DNA from: Tropicimonas_B omnivorans | GTDB taxonomy: Bacteria > Pseudomonadota > Alphaproteobacteria > Rhodobacterales > Rhodobacteraceae | Reading direction: 5' to 3' | Length of the DNA: 64,000 nt | Assembly (NCBI RefSeq): GCF_031846565.1 | Contig: NZ_JAVRHL010000002.1 | Coordinates: forward strand, 496,001 to 560,000 | In this document: in pieces, positions 46,955-55,248 of the stretch | How positions within the stretch are numbered: position 1 is the stretch's first letter | Layout of the letters: each line of letters starts with the position of its first letter | The notes under the pieces: model-generated | The model's input: the letters and a program-made list of their open reading frames with translations, nothing else | Databases searched by the model: none | Told to the model about the DNA's origin: nothing | Position numbers and translations under genes: made by a program

Positions 46955-48157
46955 ATGGCATATGACGATGACACCACCCTTGGCGGCACCGGGGCGCGCA
47001 CCCGCGCGGTCCACGGCGGCACGCGCCGCTCCCAATGGGGCGAGGTCTCCGAGGCGATCTTCCTGACACAGGGCTTCGTGTACGACAGTGCCGAGGCCGC
47101 CGAGGCCCGCTTCCAGGAGTGCGGGCCGGACGAGTTCATCTACGCGCGCTACGGCAATCCGACCGTGCGGATGTTCGAGGATCGCATCGCCCAGCTCGAA
47201 GGGGCGGAGGACGCCTTCGCCACCGCCTCCGGCATGGCCGCCGTCAACGGCGCGCTGACCTCGATCCTGAAGGCGGGCGATCGCGTCGTCTCCGCCCGTG
47301 CGCTCTTCGGCTCCTGCATCTACATCCTCGAATCGATCCTCGGGCGCTACGGGGTCGAGGTGGTCTTCGTCGACGGCACCGATCTGGACGCCTGGCGCGA
47401 GGCTGTCACGCCGGAGACCACCGCGGTTTTCCTCGAGACCATCTCCAACCCGGCGCTCGAGGTGGTCGACCTGCCGGCCGTCTCCGCCATCGCGCGGGAG
47501 GCCGGGGCGCTCACCATCGTCGACAACGTCTTCGCGACGCCCGTCTATTCCCGCGCGGTGGAGCAGGGGGCGGACCTCGTGATCTACTCGACCACCAAGC
47601 ACATCGACGGGCAGGGGCGGGCGCTGGGCGGCGTCATCCTCGGCAGCCGCGAGATGATCCGCGGCCAGATCGAACCCTACATGAAGCACACCGGCGGCTC
47701 CATGAGCCCGTTCACGGCATGGCTCATGCTCAAGGGGCTGGAGACGCTGGACCTGCGCGTGCGCGCCCAGGCCGAGAACGCCCGCGCCATGGCCCAGGCG
47801 ATCTCGGGAGATCCGCGCCTCGCCCGCGTCATCCATCCCGCCCTGCCGGATCACCCGCAGGCCGAAACGGCGCAAACGTTGACGGGCGGTGAATGCACCC
47901 TTCTGGCCATCGACCTCGCCGGCGGGCAGGAGGCGGCGTTCCGCTTTCTGAACGCGCTGAAGGTCATGGTGATCTCCAACAATCTCGGCGACGCCAAGAG
48001 CATCGTCACGCATCCCGCCACCACCACGCATCAGCGCCTCTCGGACGAGCAGAAGGAGACGCTGGGCATCACGCCGGGTCTCATCCGCATCTCCGCCGGG
48101 ATCGAGGACACGGCGGACTTGATCGCGGACCTCCGAGCCGCACTCGATGCGGTCTGA
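46955..48157 (+). CDS. metZ: O-succinylhomoserine sulfhydrylase
   Basis: PLP enzyme of 400 residues that makes homocysteine from O-succinyl- or O-acetylhomoserine and sulfide. FIYARYGNPTVRMFEDRIA, SARALFGSCIYI, D190 of IVDNVFATP and the PLP lysine K215 in YSTTKHIDGQG are as in the Cys/Met metabolism PLP family; the MetZ subtype is judged from the opening and the ALGGVILG segment. AAAGGA precedes the ATG. It is controlled by the SAM-II riboswitch upstream. Confidence 0.96.
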   Translation: MAYDDDTTLGGTGARTRAVHGGTRRSQWGEVSEAIFLTQGFVYDSAEAAEARFQECGPDEFIYARYGNPTVRMFEDRIAQLEGAEDAFATASGMAAVNGALTSILKAGDRVVSARALFGSCIYILESILGRYGVEVVFVDGTDLDAWREAVTPETTAVFLETISNPALEVVDLPAVSAIAREAGALTIVDNVFATPVYSRAVEQGADLVIYSTTKHIDGQGRALGGVILGSREMIRGQIEPYMKHTGGSMSPFTAWLMLKGLETLDLRVRAQAENARAMAQAISGDPRLARVIHPALPDHPQAETAQTLTGGECTLLAIDLAGGQEAAFRFLNALKVMVISNNLGDAKSIVTHPATTTHQRLSDEQKETLGITPGLIRISAGIEDTADLIADLRAALDAV

Positions 48158-48254
48158 GCGGCGGGCGACATCCCGTCCCGTCCGGGCTCTCTGGATTTCG
48201 GAGCCCTGACATCACATCTCTAGGCCGGCGAGACCCAAAAGGGGGGGGACGCAG

Positions 48255-49352
48255 ATGAACATCCAGTCCGCCGATCTCGGCGCCCTACCGACCGACGAGG
48301 ACGCGCTCGAGGCCGTGGAGACGCTGCGGGCCTGGGCCGCGCGCGCGAGCAGTGCCGAGATCGCGGCACTCGGTCCCGATGCCGCACGGCTTGTGGGGCA
48401 GGTGAGCGCGCGCAGCGGCCTCGCGCAGGACTATGACGCAGGCTTTCGCCCCGATGCGGCCTATCTGGCATCGCTTCCCGATCTTCAGAACGGCCCCGCC
48501 GCGCTCATCCGCGGGGCGCGGCGCGAGATCCAGCATGTCGGCATCTCGAATTTCCGCCTGCCGGTGCAGTTCGCGACGCGGGGCGGCGCGCCCATGCTGC
48601 TGGAGACCTCCGTCACCGGGACCGTGAGCCTCGAGGCAAGCGCCAAGGGCATCAACATGTCCCGCATCATGCGCAGCTTCTACGACCACGCGGGCGAGGC
48701 GATGGGCTTCGAGCTGATCGACCGGGCGCTCGACGCCTACAAGCGGGAGCTCGGCAGTTTCGATGCGCGGATCGCCCTTGCGACGTCCTTTCCCTTGATG
48801 CGCGAAAGCCTGCGCTCGGGGCTCGCCGGCTGGCAGTATTACGACGTGGCGGCCGAGATCGCCGAGCGCGGCGGGACGCGCCTGCGCATCCTCCACGTCG
48901 ACTATGTCTATTCCTCGACCTGCCCCTGCTCGCTGGAACTGGCCGAACATGCGCGTACGGTTCGCGGAACGCTCGCCACGCCGCATTCCCAGCGCTCCCT
49001 CGCGCGCCTCTCCGTCGTCCTCGATCCCGAGGCGCCCGAGCTGCCGATCGAAGACCTCATCGAGCATTGCCGCGCCGCCGTTCCGACCGAGACGCAGGTC
49101 ATGGTCAAGCGCGAGGACGAGCAGGCCTTCGCCGAACTGAACGCCGCCAACCCGATCTTCGTGGAGGACGCGGCACGGCTCTTCGCCGAAGCGCTGCAGG
49201 GCGATCACCGCATCGGCGATTTCCGCGTCGCCGCCAGCCACCAGGAAAGCCTGCACAGCCACGATGCCGTCAGCATCCTGACCGAAGGACCCACCTTCGA
49301 CGCAGCCTCCCTCGACCCGCGCTTTCTCGGGACCCTTCAGCCGCGCGGGTAA
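48255..49352 (+). CDS. folE2: GTP cyclohydrolase FolE2 (type IB)
   Basis: Makes 7,8-dihydroneopterin triphosphate from GTP, first step of folate synthesis, 365 residues. The conserved cysteines are C223 and C225 in STCPCSLELA; other family blocks are REIQHVGISNFRLP and MSRIMRSFYDHA. The first 85 residues are an extension before the core. FolE2 works with several metals and often replaces zinc-dependent FolE under zinc limitation; no folE is in the window. A GGGGGGG run lies about 7 nt before the ATG. folB and folP are 12 kb downstream. Confidence 0.96.
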   Translation: MNIQSADLGALPTDEDALEAVETLRAWAARASSAEIAALGPDAARLVGQVSARSGLAQDYDAGFRPDAAYLASLPDLQNGPAALIRGARREIQHVGISNFRLPVQFATRGGAPMLLETSVTGTVSLEASAKGINMSRIMRSFYDHAGEAMGFELIDRALDAYKRELGSFDARIALATSFPLMRESLRSGLAGWQYYDVAAEIAERGGTRLRILHVDYVYSSTCPCSLELAEHARTVRGTLATPHSQRSLARLSVVLDPEAPELPIEDLIEHCRAAVPTETQVMVKREDEQAFAELNAANPIFVEDAARLFAEALQGDHRIGDFRVAASHQESLHSHDAVSILTEGPTFDAASLDPRFLGTLQPRG

Positions 49353-49438
49353 CCGCGATGCGCGAGGCGGGCCGGCCTCTTACTTGGCCCCGGGGGCCCG
49401 GTCCTGAATCTATGACTTCGCCCGGTCAGCTTGAAGCC

Positions 49439-50576
49439 AATGGCGGCTTCGAGCCCGGATTACCCGACACATACCAGCGCCCATACCGGCCATGAAAGAG
49501 CGTTGCGAAGTGTATTAGCTGCTTGCCATCCTCCTAATATTAAACGCACGAAGGCGCCTCTGAAGTCAGGTGGGGAACATGAAGCAGAATTTTACCGTCG
49601 TTTATTATGACGAAGTTGTTCGACTGCTGATCGAAGTACAAATCCCCACCGTAAACCGGCATCATCGGCGCTAACCGACAAACTTTCTCTTCAGGAGAAT
49701 AATGAAATGTTGGGCCATGCATCATTGAAGATGATCGCACTGTTCCGATTAAAAATATAATCCAGAGAGCCAGTAAAACCCCAAAACCTCTCCCCTCTGG
49801 TGATGAGAGAAATTCTCTACAGGTTCTCCCGTCCAAAACTCGATAAGCTAACATTGACGAAAAAACAAACATTGAACCAAGAAGCCAGATAAGCGCGTAT
49901 CCCAAAGCCCTTGCGAGCGTTGTAATGGTTTGAGTAAGGTCTATCTGAAAAAACATGAGATACATAAATACTATAGTAATTGAGGCCCTGGCTATGATCG
50001 CACTTTTTCCGTAAGCACGGCCCTCGATAACGGCGCTATCCATTCTTCTTTGTAGCCTGGCGACAGTTGGATCATCCAAGCCGCGCGGCCTTCTGCCTCC
50101 ATAATAATACTTACAAAGCAGAAAGTTGGTAAAAATTAATACTCCGTTCACTATGACTTTCGAAAGCTTAAAGAAGGTGAATGCTAATACTGCTCCGAAT
50201 GTTGCTTGTCCGAAGAGGTGCGTAATTGAGGTGTGGTTCAATGAGGTTACGACCACCGCGGGTAGGCCTAGGAGAACACCTAGAATGTAGGCGCTGCCTG
50301 CGGCAACGTATAACGCGAAAGCTGCGACTGCGCATGCCAGAACCTCTTTGACGCTCATATTGGATATGGCGCTATTAGAGCTAATTTTGTTTACAGTTAA
50401 TAGAATATCTTTGAGGTACTGCAAAAAATTATCACCCGTATAACCACAGAAAGTAACTTTTGTGCTGCCACTCTAAACTATCAAGCACGATGCAGGGGAA
50501 AAAAGACGTATCGGCTCTATGTGTACGCTTCAAGCCGCCTGCCGTCGGCAACTTCCGCGTAGGGAATGGCAGCTTC
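49439..50576. mobile_element. AT-rich islet bracketed by a 12-bp direct repeat
   Basis: Base composition drops sharply from about 49500 to 50530 (25 G+C in the 60 bases from 49561, against roughly two thirds around it). AATGGCGGCTTC (49439-49450) and AATGGCAGCTTC (50565-50576), identical at 11 of 12 positions and each followed by three bases and CC, bracket it. No transposase or integrase is present. It is an acquired segment of unknown origin; calling it mobile is inference. Confidence 0.4.
49540..50424 (-). CDS. Unknown membrane protein, AT-rich and probably acquired
   Basis: I do not recognise this protein. It has up to 294 residues, with about six membrane segments between 25 and 235 (for example ALYVAAGSAYILGVLLG, FGAVLAFTFFKLSKVIVNGV, ITIVFMYLMFF, LGYALIWLLGSMFVFSSMLA, FGVLLALWIIFLIGTV) and a soluble C-terminal tail of about 55 residues with two cysteines. 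A basic loop (GGRRPRGL and LQRRMDS) lies around residues 108-130, likely cytosolic. The longest frame starts at TTG 50424 without a ribosome-binding site; ATG 50358 is an alternative that keeps all segments. Codon use favours A/T third positions, unlike every neighbour. Confidence 0.7.
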   Translation of the reverse strand: MQYLKDILLTVNKISSNSAISNMSVKEVLACAVAAFALYVAAGSAYILGVLLGLPAVVVTSLNHTSITHLFGQATFGAVLAFTFFKLSKVIVNGVLIFTNFLLCKYYYGGRRPRGLDDPTVARLQRRMDSAVIEGRAYGKSAIIARASITIVFMYLMFFQIDLTQTITTLARALGYALIWLLGSMFVFSSMLAYRVLDGRTCREFLSSPEGRGFGVLLALWIIFLIGTVRSSSMMHGPTFHYSPEEKVCRLAPMMPVYGGDLYFDQQSNNFVIINDGKILLHVPHLTSEAPSCV

Positions 50577-50730
50577 CTCCCGCACTGCCCACTCTCACCC
50601 CAACCATACGACAGGTCCCCTCCGGCAGGGGCCGCCGGGCCGGCACGGCTTCGGACGGTCGGTGCCTGAGCATGTGTAGAGGTCGGGCAGGGCGCTCGTC
50701 CGGGGCATCATCGTTCCCCCGCTCCCGGCC
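50425..50730. other. gap upstream of the AT-rich gene
   Basis: 306 bp. The first 100 bp are AT-rich and may hold the promoter of the islet gene, but no clear -35/-10 pair stands out. From about 50530 the composition returns to normal; a copy of the 12-bp repeat is at 50565. Nothing else was identified; a short plus-strand frame at 50460-50669 has no support. Confidence 0.5.
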
Positions 50731-51648
50731 TCACCGTTTCCGGGGCTCGCCGATCTCTATGACGCCGCGGTCGGCGCCTTCGGCCTCGGCCTTGTGTTCG
50801 GGCTCGACGTGAATGCTGACATTGATGTCGGGCACCGCGTCCTTCAGGGCCGCCTCGATCTGGTCGCAGACCTCGTGGGCATCCTCGACGGTGGTCTCTC
50901 CGGGGACGACGAGGTGGAAATCGACGAAGGTGGCGCGGCCGGCATGGCGGGTGCGCAGATCGTGCGCCTCGAGCGCGCCGCCGGCCTCGGTGCTGATCAC
51001 GTCCCGGATCGTCTGCATGGTCTGATCCGGTACGGCCTCGTCCAGGAGGCCGCTGAGGGAGGCCGCGATGAGCTTGCCGCCGGACCACAGGATGTTGACC
51101 GCGACGATGGCGGCGAGGAGCGGATCCAGCACCCAGTACCCCGTGAGGCCGGCGAAACAGATGCCGAGAACCACACCGGCCGAGGTGATCACGTCCGCCC
51201 ACAGGTGCTTGCCGTCCGCCACGAGGGCGGGGGAGGAGAGCCGCGTCCCCCGCCGGATGAGGAGCCGGGACCATGCGGCATTGAGCGCGGTGGCGACGGT
51301 CACGATCACGAGGCCGAAGGCCGGCATCTGCGGAATGTCGGGGGAGCGGAAGCCCAGCCATGCCTCCCGCAGGATCAGGAGCGCCGCGACGACGATCAGC
51401 ACGCCCTCGACCACCGCCGAGATGAACTCCGCCTTGGTATGGCCGTAGGGATGCGCCTCGTCGGCGGGGCGGAGCGCCACCTTCACGGCGACGAGCGCCG
51501 CGATGGCCGCGACGACGTTGACCGTGCTTTCGAGGGCATCCGACAGAAGCGCGACCGAGCCCGTCATCACGGCGGCCCACGCCTTGAGCGCAAGGACGAT
51601 CAGCCCCACGAGGATGCTGCCGAGAGCGAGTTTGACCTGATCCGTCAT
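50731..51648 (-). CDS. Cation diffusion facilitator (CDF) transporter
   Basis: Inner-membrane metal/proton antiporter of 305 residues with six membrane segments (15-215) and a C-terminal cytosolic domain (215-295). Metal-site residues are suggested by SDALES (second segment) and HLWADV (fifth segment). Such proteins export Zn, Fe, Co, Cd or Mn; which one is unknown. ATG 51648 gives the usual N-terminus; a GAGACG site is weak. Divergent from trkH. Confidence 0.93.
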   Translation of the reverse strand: MTDQVKLALGSILVGLIVLALKAWAAVMTGSVALLSDALESTVNVVAAIAALVAVKVALRPADEAHPYGHTKAEFISAVVEGVLIVVAALLILREAWLGFRSPDIPQMPAFGLVIVTVATALNAAWSRLLIRRGTRLSSPALVADGKHLWADVITSAGVVLGICFAGLTGYWVLDPLLAAIVAVNILWSGGKLIAASLSGLLDEAVPDQTMQTIRDVISTEAGGALEAHDLRTRHAGRATFVDFHLVVPGETTVEDAHEVCDQIEAALKDAVPDINVSIHVEPEHKAEAEGADRGVIEIGEPRKR

Positions 51649-51733
51649 GGGCGTCTCATACAGCCCGTCCGGTCCCGGGCAAGCCGCTATGTTCGCTTGA
51701 CAGCGCTCGCCCCCCGCGCCAACGCTCCGCGCC

Positions 51734-53182
51734 ATGTTCGACCTGCGCCCCGTCGGTTACATCATCGGTCTGCTGCTGACGGTTCTCGGCGCGGCCATGC
51801 TCCTTCCGCTGGGCATGGACCTGCTCGCCGGCAACGGAGAATGGCCGGTCTTCCTCGAGAGCGCGATCATCACCGCGCTGACCGGGACGTTCCTCGCGAT
51901 ATCCTGTGCCAACGGCGTCGGGCGGGGCCTGACGATCCGGCAGACCTTCCTCGTCACCACGCTCGTCTGGCTCATCCTCGCAATCTTCGCGGCCGTTCCC
52001 TTCATCCTCGGGGACACGCAGGCCAGCATCACCGACGCCTTCTTCGAGTCGATGTCCGGGCTGACGACGACGGGCTCCACCGTCTTCACCGGGCTCGATG
52101 ATCTGCCGGCGGGCATCCTGCTCTGGCGGTCCCTGCTGCAATGGATGGGCGGGATCGGGATCGTCGTCGTGGCCATGGTGTTCCTGCCCGAGCTCAGGGT
52201 CGGGGGCATGCAGATCTTCCGGTCGGAGGCGTTCGACACGCTGGGCAAGATCCTGCCCCGGGCGGCGGAGATCGCGGCGCGTATTACCTGGATCTATCTC
52301 GGCCTCACCTTCGCGGCCTTCCTCGCCTTCGCGGCCGTCGGCATGACGGCATTCGACGCGCTCTGTCATGCCCTCACGGCGATCTCGACGGGGGGCTTCT
52401 CCACGACGGATGCCTCCTTCGGCGCCTATCAGGGGGCGCCCGAATACGTGGCGACGGTCGTCATGCTTCTCGCGAGCCTGCCCTTCGTGCGCTACATCCA
52501 GCTTCTGGCGGGGACGGCGCGCCCCTTCTTCGAGGATACCCAGATCCGCGCCTATTTCACGGTGATCGGCGTCACCGTGGCGGGGCTCTTCCTGTTCCAG
52601 GTCTTCGTCGACGGGCTGCACCCCGAGCAGAGTTTCCGCGAGGCGATCTTCAACGTGGTCTCGATCATCTCGGGGACCGGCTTCGCCTCGGTGGACTACC
52701 AGCTCTGGGGCGCGGTCCCGGTCGTCATCTTCTTCTTTCTCGGCCTCGTCGGAGGCTGCGCCGGCTCGACCTCCTGCTCGGTGAAGATCTTCCGCTACCA
52801 GATCCTGCTCTCCGCGGTGCGGGCGCAGATCCGGGCCATCCACTCCCCCCACGGCATGTTCCTGACGCGGTTCGACGGCCGGCCGGTCGGGCCCGACGTG
52901 CTGAACTCGGTAATGGCGTTCTTCTCGATCTTCGTGGTGTCGCTCGGCGCGCTGTCGATCCTGCTGTCCATGACGGGGCTCGACTTCACCACCTCCGTCT
53001 CGGGCGCGGCCACGGCGATCGCCAATATCGGTCCGGGCCTCGGCGACACGATCGGCCCGGCAGGCAACTTCTCCACCCTGAACCCGACGGCGAAATGGCT
53101 CCTGGCCATCGCCATGCTGGTGGGGCGGCTGGAGCTTCTCGTGGTCTACGCGATCCTGACGGTGAACTTCTGGCGCTCGTGA
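51734..53182 (+). CDS. trkH: Trk potassium uptake channel subunit TrkH
   Basis: K+ channel-like membrane subunit of 482 residues with about ten membrane segments. The four pore loops are visible with their glycines: TTTGST, STGGFS, SGTGFA and ANIGPG. It needs the NAD-binding regulator TrkA, which is not in the window. No ribosome-binding site stands out; ATG 51734 fits the family start. Ended by a complex hairpin. Confidence 0.95.
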   Translation: MFDLRPVGYIIGLLLTVLGAAMLLPLGMDLLAGNGEWPVFLESAIITALTGTFLAISCANGVGRGLTIRQTFLVTTLVWLILAIFAAVPFILGDTQASITDAFFESMSGLTTTGSTVFTGLDDLPAGILLWRSLLQWMGGIGIVVVAMVFLPELRVGGMQIFRSEAFDTLGKILPRAAEIAARITWIYLGLTFAAFLAFAAVGMTAFDALCHALTAISTGGFSTTDASFGAYQGAPEYVATVVMLLASLPFVRYIQLLAGTARPFFEDTQIRAYFTVIGVTVAGLFLFQVFVDGLHPEQSFREAIFNVVSIISGTGFASVDYQLWGAVPVVIFFFLGLVGGCAGSTSCSVKIFRYQILLSAVRAQIRAIHSPHGMFLTRFDGRPVGPDVLNSVMAFFSIFVVSLGALSILLSMTGLDFTTSVSGAATAIANIGPGLGDTIGPAGNFSTLNPTAKWLLAIAMLVGRLELLVVYAILTVNFWRS

Positions 53183-53190
53183 CCCTCAGC

Positions 53191-53252
53191 GCCATGCCGG
53201 CGGGGCGGTCCCACGAGGCATGGCGCGGGACCGCCTCCGGCGGGGGTATTTT
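53191..53252 (+). terminator. trkH terminator with two alternative stems
   Basis: Stem B, GGCGGTCCC (53204-53212) with GGGACCGCC (53227-53235), is extended by GCCGG/CCGGC across a bulge and followed by GGGGTATTTT. Stem A, GCCATGCC (53191-53198) with GGCATGGC (53217-53224), overlaps it and cannot form together with the extended stem B. The end TCCGGCGGGGGTATTTT resembles a terminator-linked sequence that I recall as very common in Rhodobacteraceae. Confidence 0.65.
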
Positions 53253-53276
53253 CGGGAAAGATGAACGCGGCCGGGA

Positions 53277-55052
53277 TCAGTTCCAGCAGCTGACGAGCGT
53301 TGTCATGTCCGCGGCGCGGGCGGTGAGATCCTCGGCGGCCAGGGCGGGGCCGTTGCCGGCGCTCTCGACGGTAATTCCGTTCTCCCCGAGGAAGGCGGCG
53401 AGCGCATCGGCGCCGGCGGCGAGGGAGACGTCGGTGGGAAGCCGGCGGTCTGCATCGTCGCTCGCCGGCAGGAGCATGCCGACGACCGCACCGCGCTGGT
53501 CGAGGACAGGGCCGCCCGAATCGCCGGGAAGGGTTTCCATGTCGAGACGGCGGAGCGCCTCCTCGCCACCGAGGCCGCGGACGTCGCTCAGAGTGCCGAA
53601 CGTCATCACCGGCGCATCGAGGATGTCCTCGTAGGAGAAACCGGCAACGGCGACCTCGGATCCAAGGCGCGGCACCTCCGCCTCGAGCGCGGCGGTGCGG
53701 ATCGGGGCGAGCCGCGTTTCGGGGGCGAGAAGGGCGAGGCCGAGTGCCGTGTCACGGGCGGTGATCGTGGCATCTGCGCTGGTGCCGAGGCTGATCCTCT
53801 CGCAGTTCTCGACCGCATCAAGGGTGGTCAGGACGGCGCCGTCATCGCCGACGAAGAAGCCCGTGCGGGAGCGCGCCGGGCGGCGGACCTCGAGGCCGGA
53901 GAGCAGGTCCGATGCCTGGTCCATGCCGCCGGCCTCGCCCGCCGTATCGGGGAGGATCACGCCGGACACGGGGGTGAAGCTTTCCCGCATGGTCTGGCGG
54001 ATGCGGTCCATCGCGTCCGCGTCCTCGGGCGGCCAGATCAGCGTGAAGCCCTTCACGGCGCCGCCCGACAGCGCGGCATAGGTGTAGCTTTCCAGCTCCT
54101 CGTTCGCGCCCTCAAGTGTAAAGGAGGTGCGGCTTCGCTCGCGGGGGCCGTCCTGCGGAACGATCTCCAGCGTCTGCATGATGTCGTAGAGACCGAAGAG
54201 CGTGCCCTCGTCCCCGGACTGGCTGATGAGCAGGACGCGAACGCCGCTGTCGCCGGTGCTGCCGTAATGGACGAAGGGCGGGTTCACCTCCTCGAACTCC
54301 ACGAGGCCGGCGGGCATGATGATCTCGATCCCGGCCTTGTCGTCCACGATCTGGGCCATGCCGATGCGGGAGAGGTCCTCGCGGAAGGTGCCGACGAGCT
54401 CGGTCCGCTGCGCGCTGGTCAGAACGCCGGTGTCGGGACGCCCTTCGGCGCGCTGCCAGGACGACATGGCGCGGCGCGTGTTGGGACCGACGGCCCCGTC
54501 GATGGCGCCGTCGTAATGACCCTGCCACTTCAGCGCTTCCTGCAGGAGGCGGCGTTCCTCGCCGTTCAGGCGTCTTTCGCTGGCGCGTGCCTCGGCGACG
54601 GTCTCCTCGGGCGCCTCTGCCTCCGGCTCCGCGGCGGGCTCGGTCCCGGTCGCCTCTTCGACCGCGTCGTCCACCGCCTCCTCCGAGACCGGAGCGATGG
54701 GGGCGGCGCCGACGGGGAAGAACCGGCGGCCGAACCGCTCGCCATCGGTGACGTAAGCGTCGGATGGCACGAGGCCCTGGCGGCGGAACGCGGAAAGCTC
54801 GCTCGCCGCGGCCGAGTCGTCCGCGTACGGACCGACGACGACGGCGTACCAGCTCGTCCCGAGGCGGAAGCCTGCCACATTCGGGAAGGCTTCGGCATAG
54901 GAGCGGGCGCGGCCCTCGGCGTCGGCCAGCGTCGGCTGGGCCTCAACCTGCACCCAGGATTGCTGCGCCTGGAGCGCGGCTGCGCTTAAGAGAAGCGCAG
55001 AGCAGGTCGCGAAGATCGTCTCGGTCAGCCGTGTCACGCGTCGTTGCCTCAT
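53277..55052 (-). CDS. Secreted SPOR/peptidoglycan-binding/trypsin-like protein, catalytic His missing
   Basis: 591 residues. Signal peptide (1-30, ending AAALQAQ), SPOR-like domain (31-110, SWVQVEAQPTLADAEGRA), acidic Pro/Ala linker (115-155), peptidoglycan-binding type 1 domain (162-222, LLQEALKWQGHYDGAIDGAV then GPNTRRAM), a middle domain of unknown fold (225-385), and a trypsin-like domain (390-570). The latter has the Ser loop LPGDSGGPVL (S512) and a candidate Asp (D434), but where TNxHVV is expected the sequence is TTLDAVENC (409-417), so the histidine is lacking. It is probably a periplasmic, peptidoglycan-attached protein that may not be a protease. Divergent from glyQ. Confidence 0.9.
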   Translation of the reverse strand: MRQRRVTRLTETIFATCSALLLSAAALQAQQSWVQVEAQPTLADAEGRARSYAEAFPNVAGFRLGTSWYAVVVGPYADDSAAASELSAFRRQGLVPSDAYVTDGERFGRRFFPVGAAPIAPVSEEAVDDAVEEATGTEPAAEPEAEAPEETVAEARASERRLNGEERRLLQEALKWQGHYDGAIDGAVGPNTRRAMSSWQRAEGRPDTGVLTSAQRTELVGTFREDLSRIGMAQIVDDKAGIEIIMPAGLVEFEEVNPPFVHYGSTGDSGVRVLLISQSGDEGTLFGLYDIMQTLEIVPQDGPRERSRTSFTLEGANEELESYTYAALSGGAVKGFTLIWPPEDADAMDRIRQTMRESFTPVSGVILPDTAGEAGGMDQASDLLSGLEVRRPARSRTGFFVGDDGAVLTTLDAVENCERISLGTSADATITARDTALGLALLAPETRLAPIRTAALEAEVPRLGSEVAVAGFSYEDILDAPVMTFGTLSDVRGLGGEEALRRLDMETLPGDSGGPVLDQRGAVVGMLLPASDDADRRLPTDVSLAAGADALAAFLGENGITVESAGNGPALAAEDLTARAADMTTLVSCWN

Positions 55053-55248
55053 TGGTCCGTGGCCCTCTCCAGATCGGGGCCTGTTTCGGTGGCGGACCAT
55101 AGCAATGCCGCCCGTGGCCGCACGGCGAAAGGCGTTCATTTTTTCGTGCCTGTGGCGCTTTTGTCCGCGGCGGCGGGACCCTCCGTCCGGATTGACCGCG
55201 ACACGGGGCGCCCATAGGAAGACGCCACCTTTGATGCGGAGACCGGAA

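Noticed and set aside
50460..50669. Short plus-strand frame next to the AT-rich gene
   Set aside because: No ribosome-binding site, mixed composition across the islet border and no protein-like pattern.
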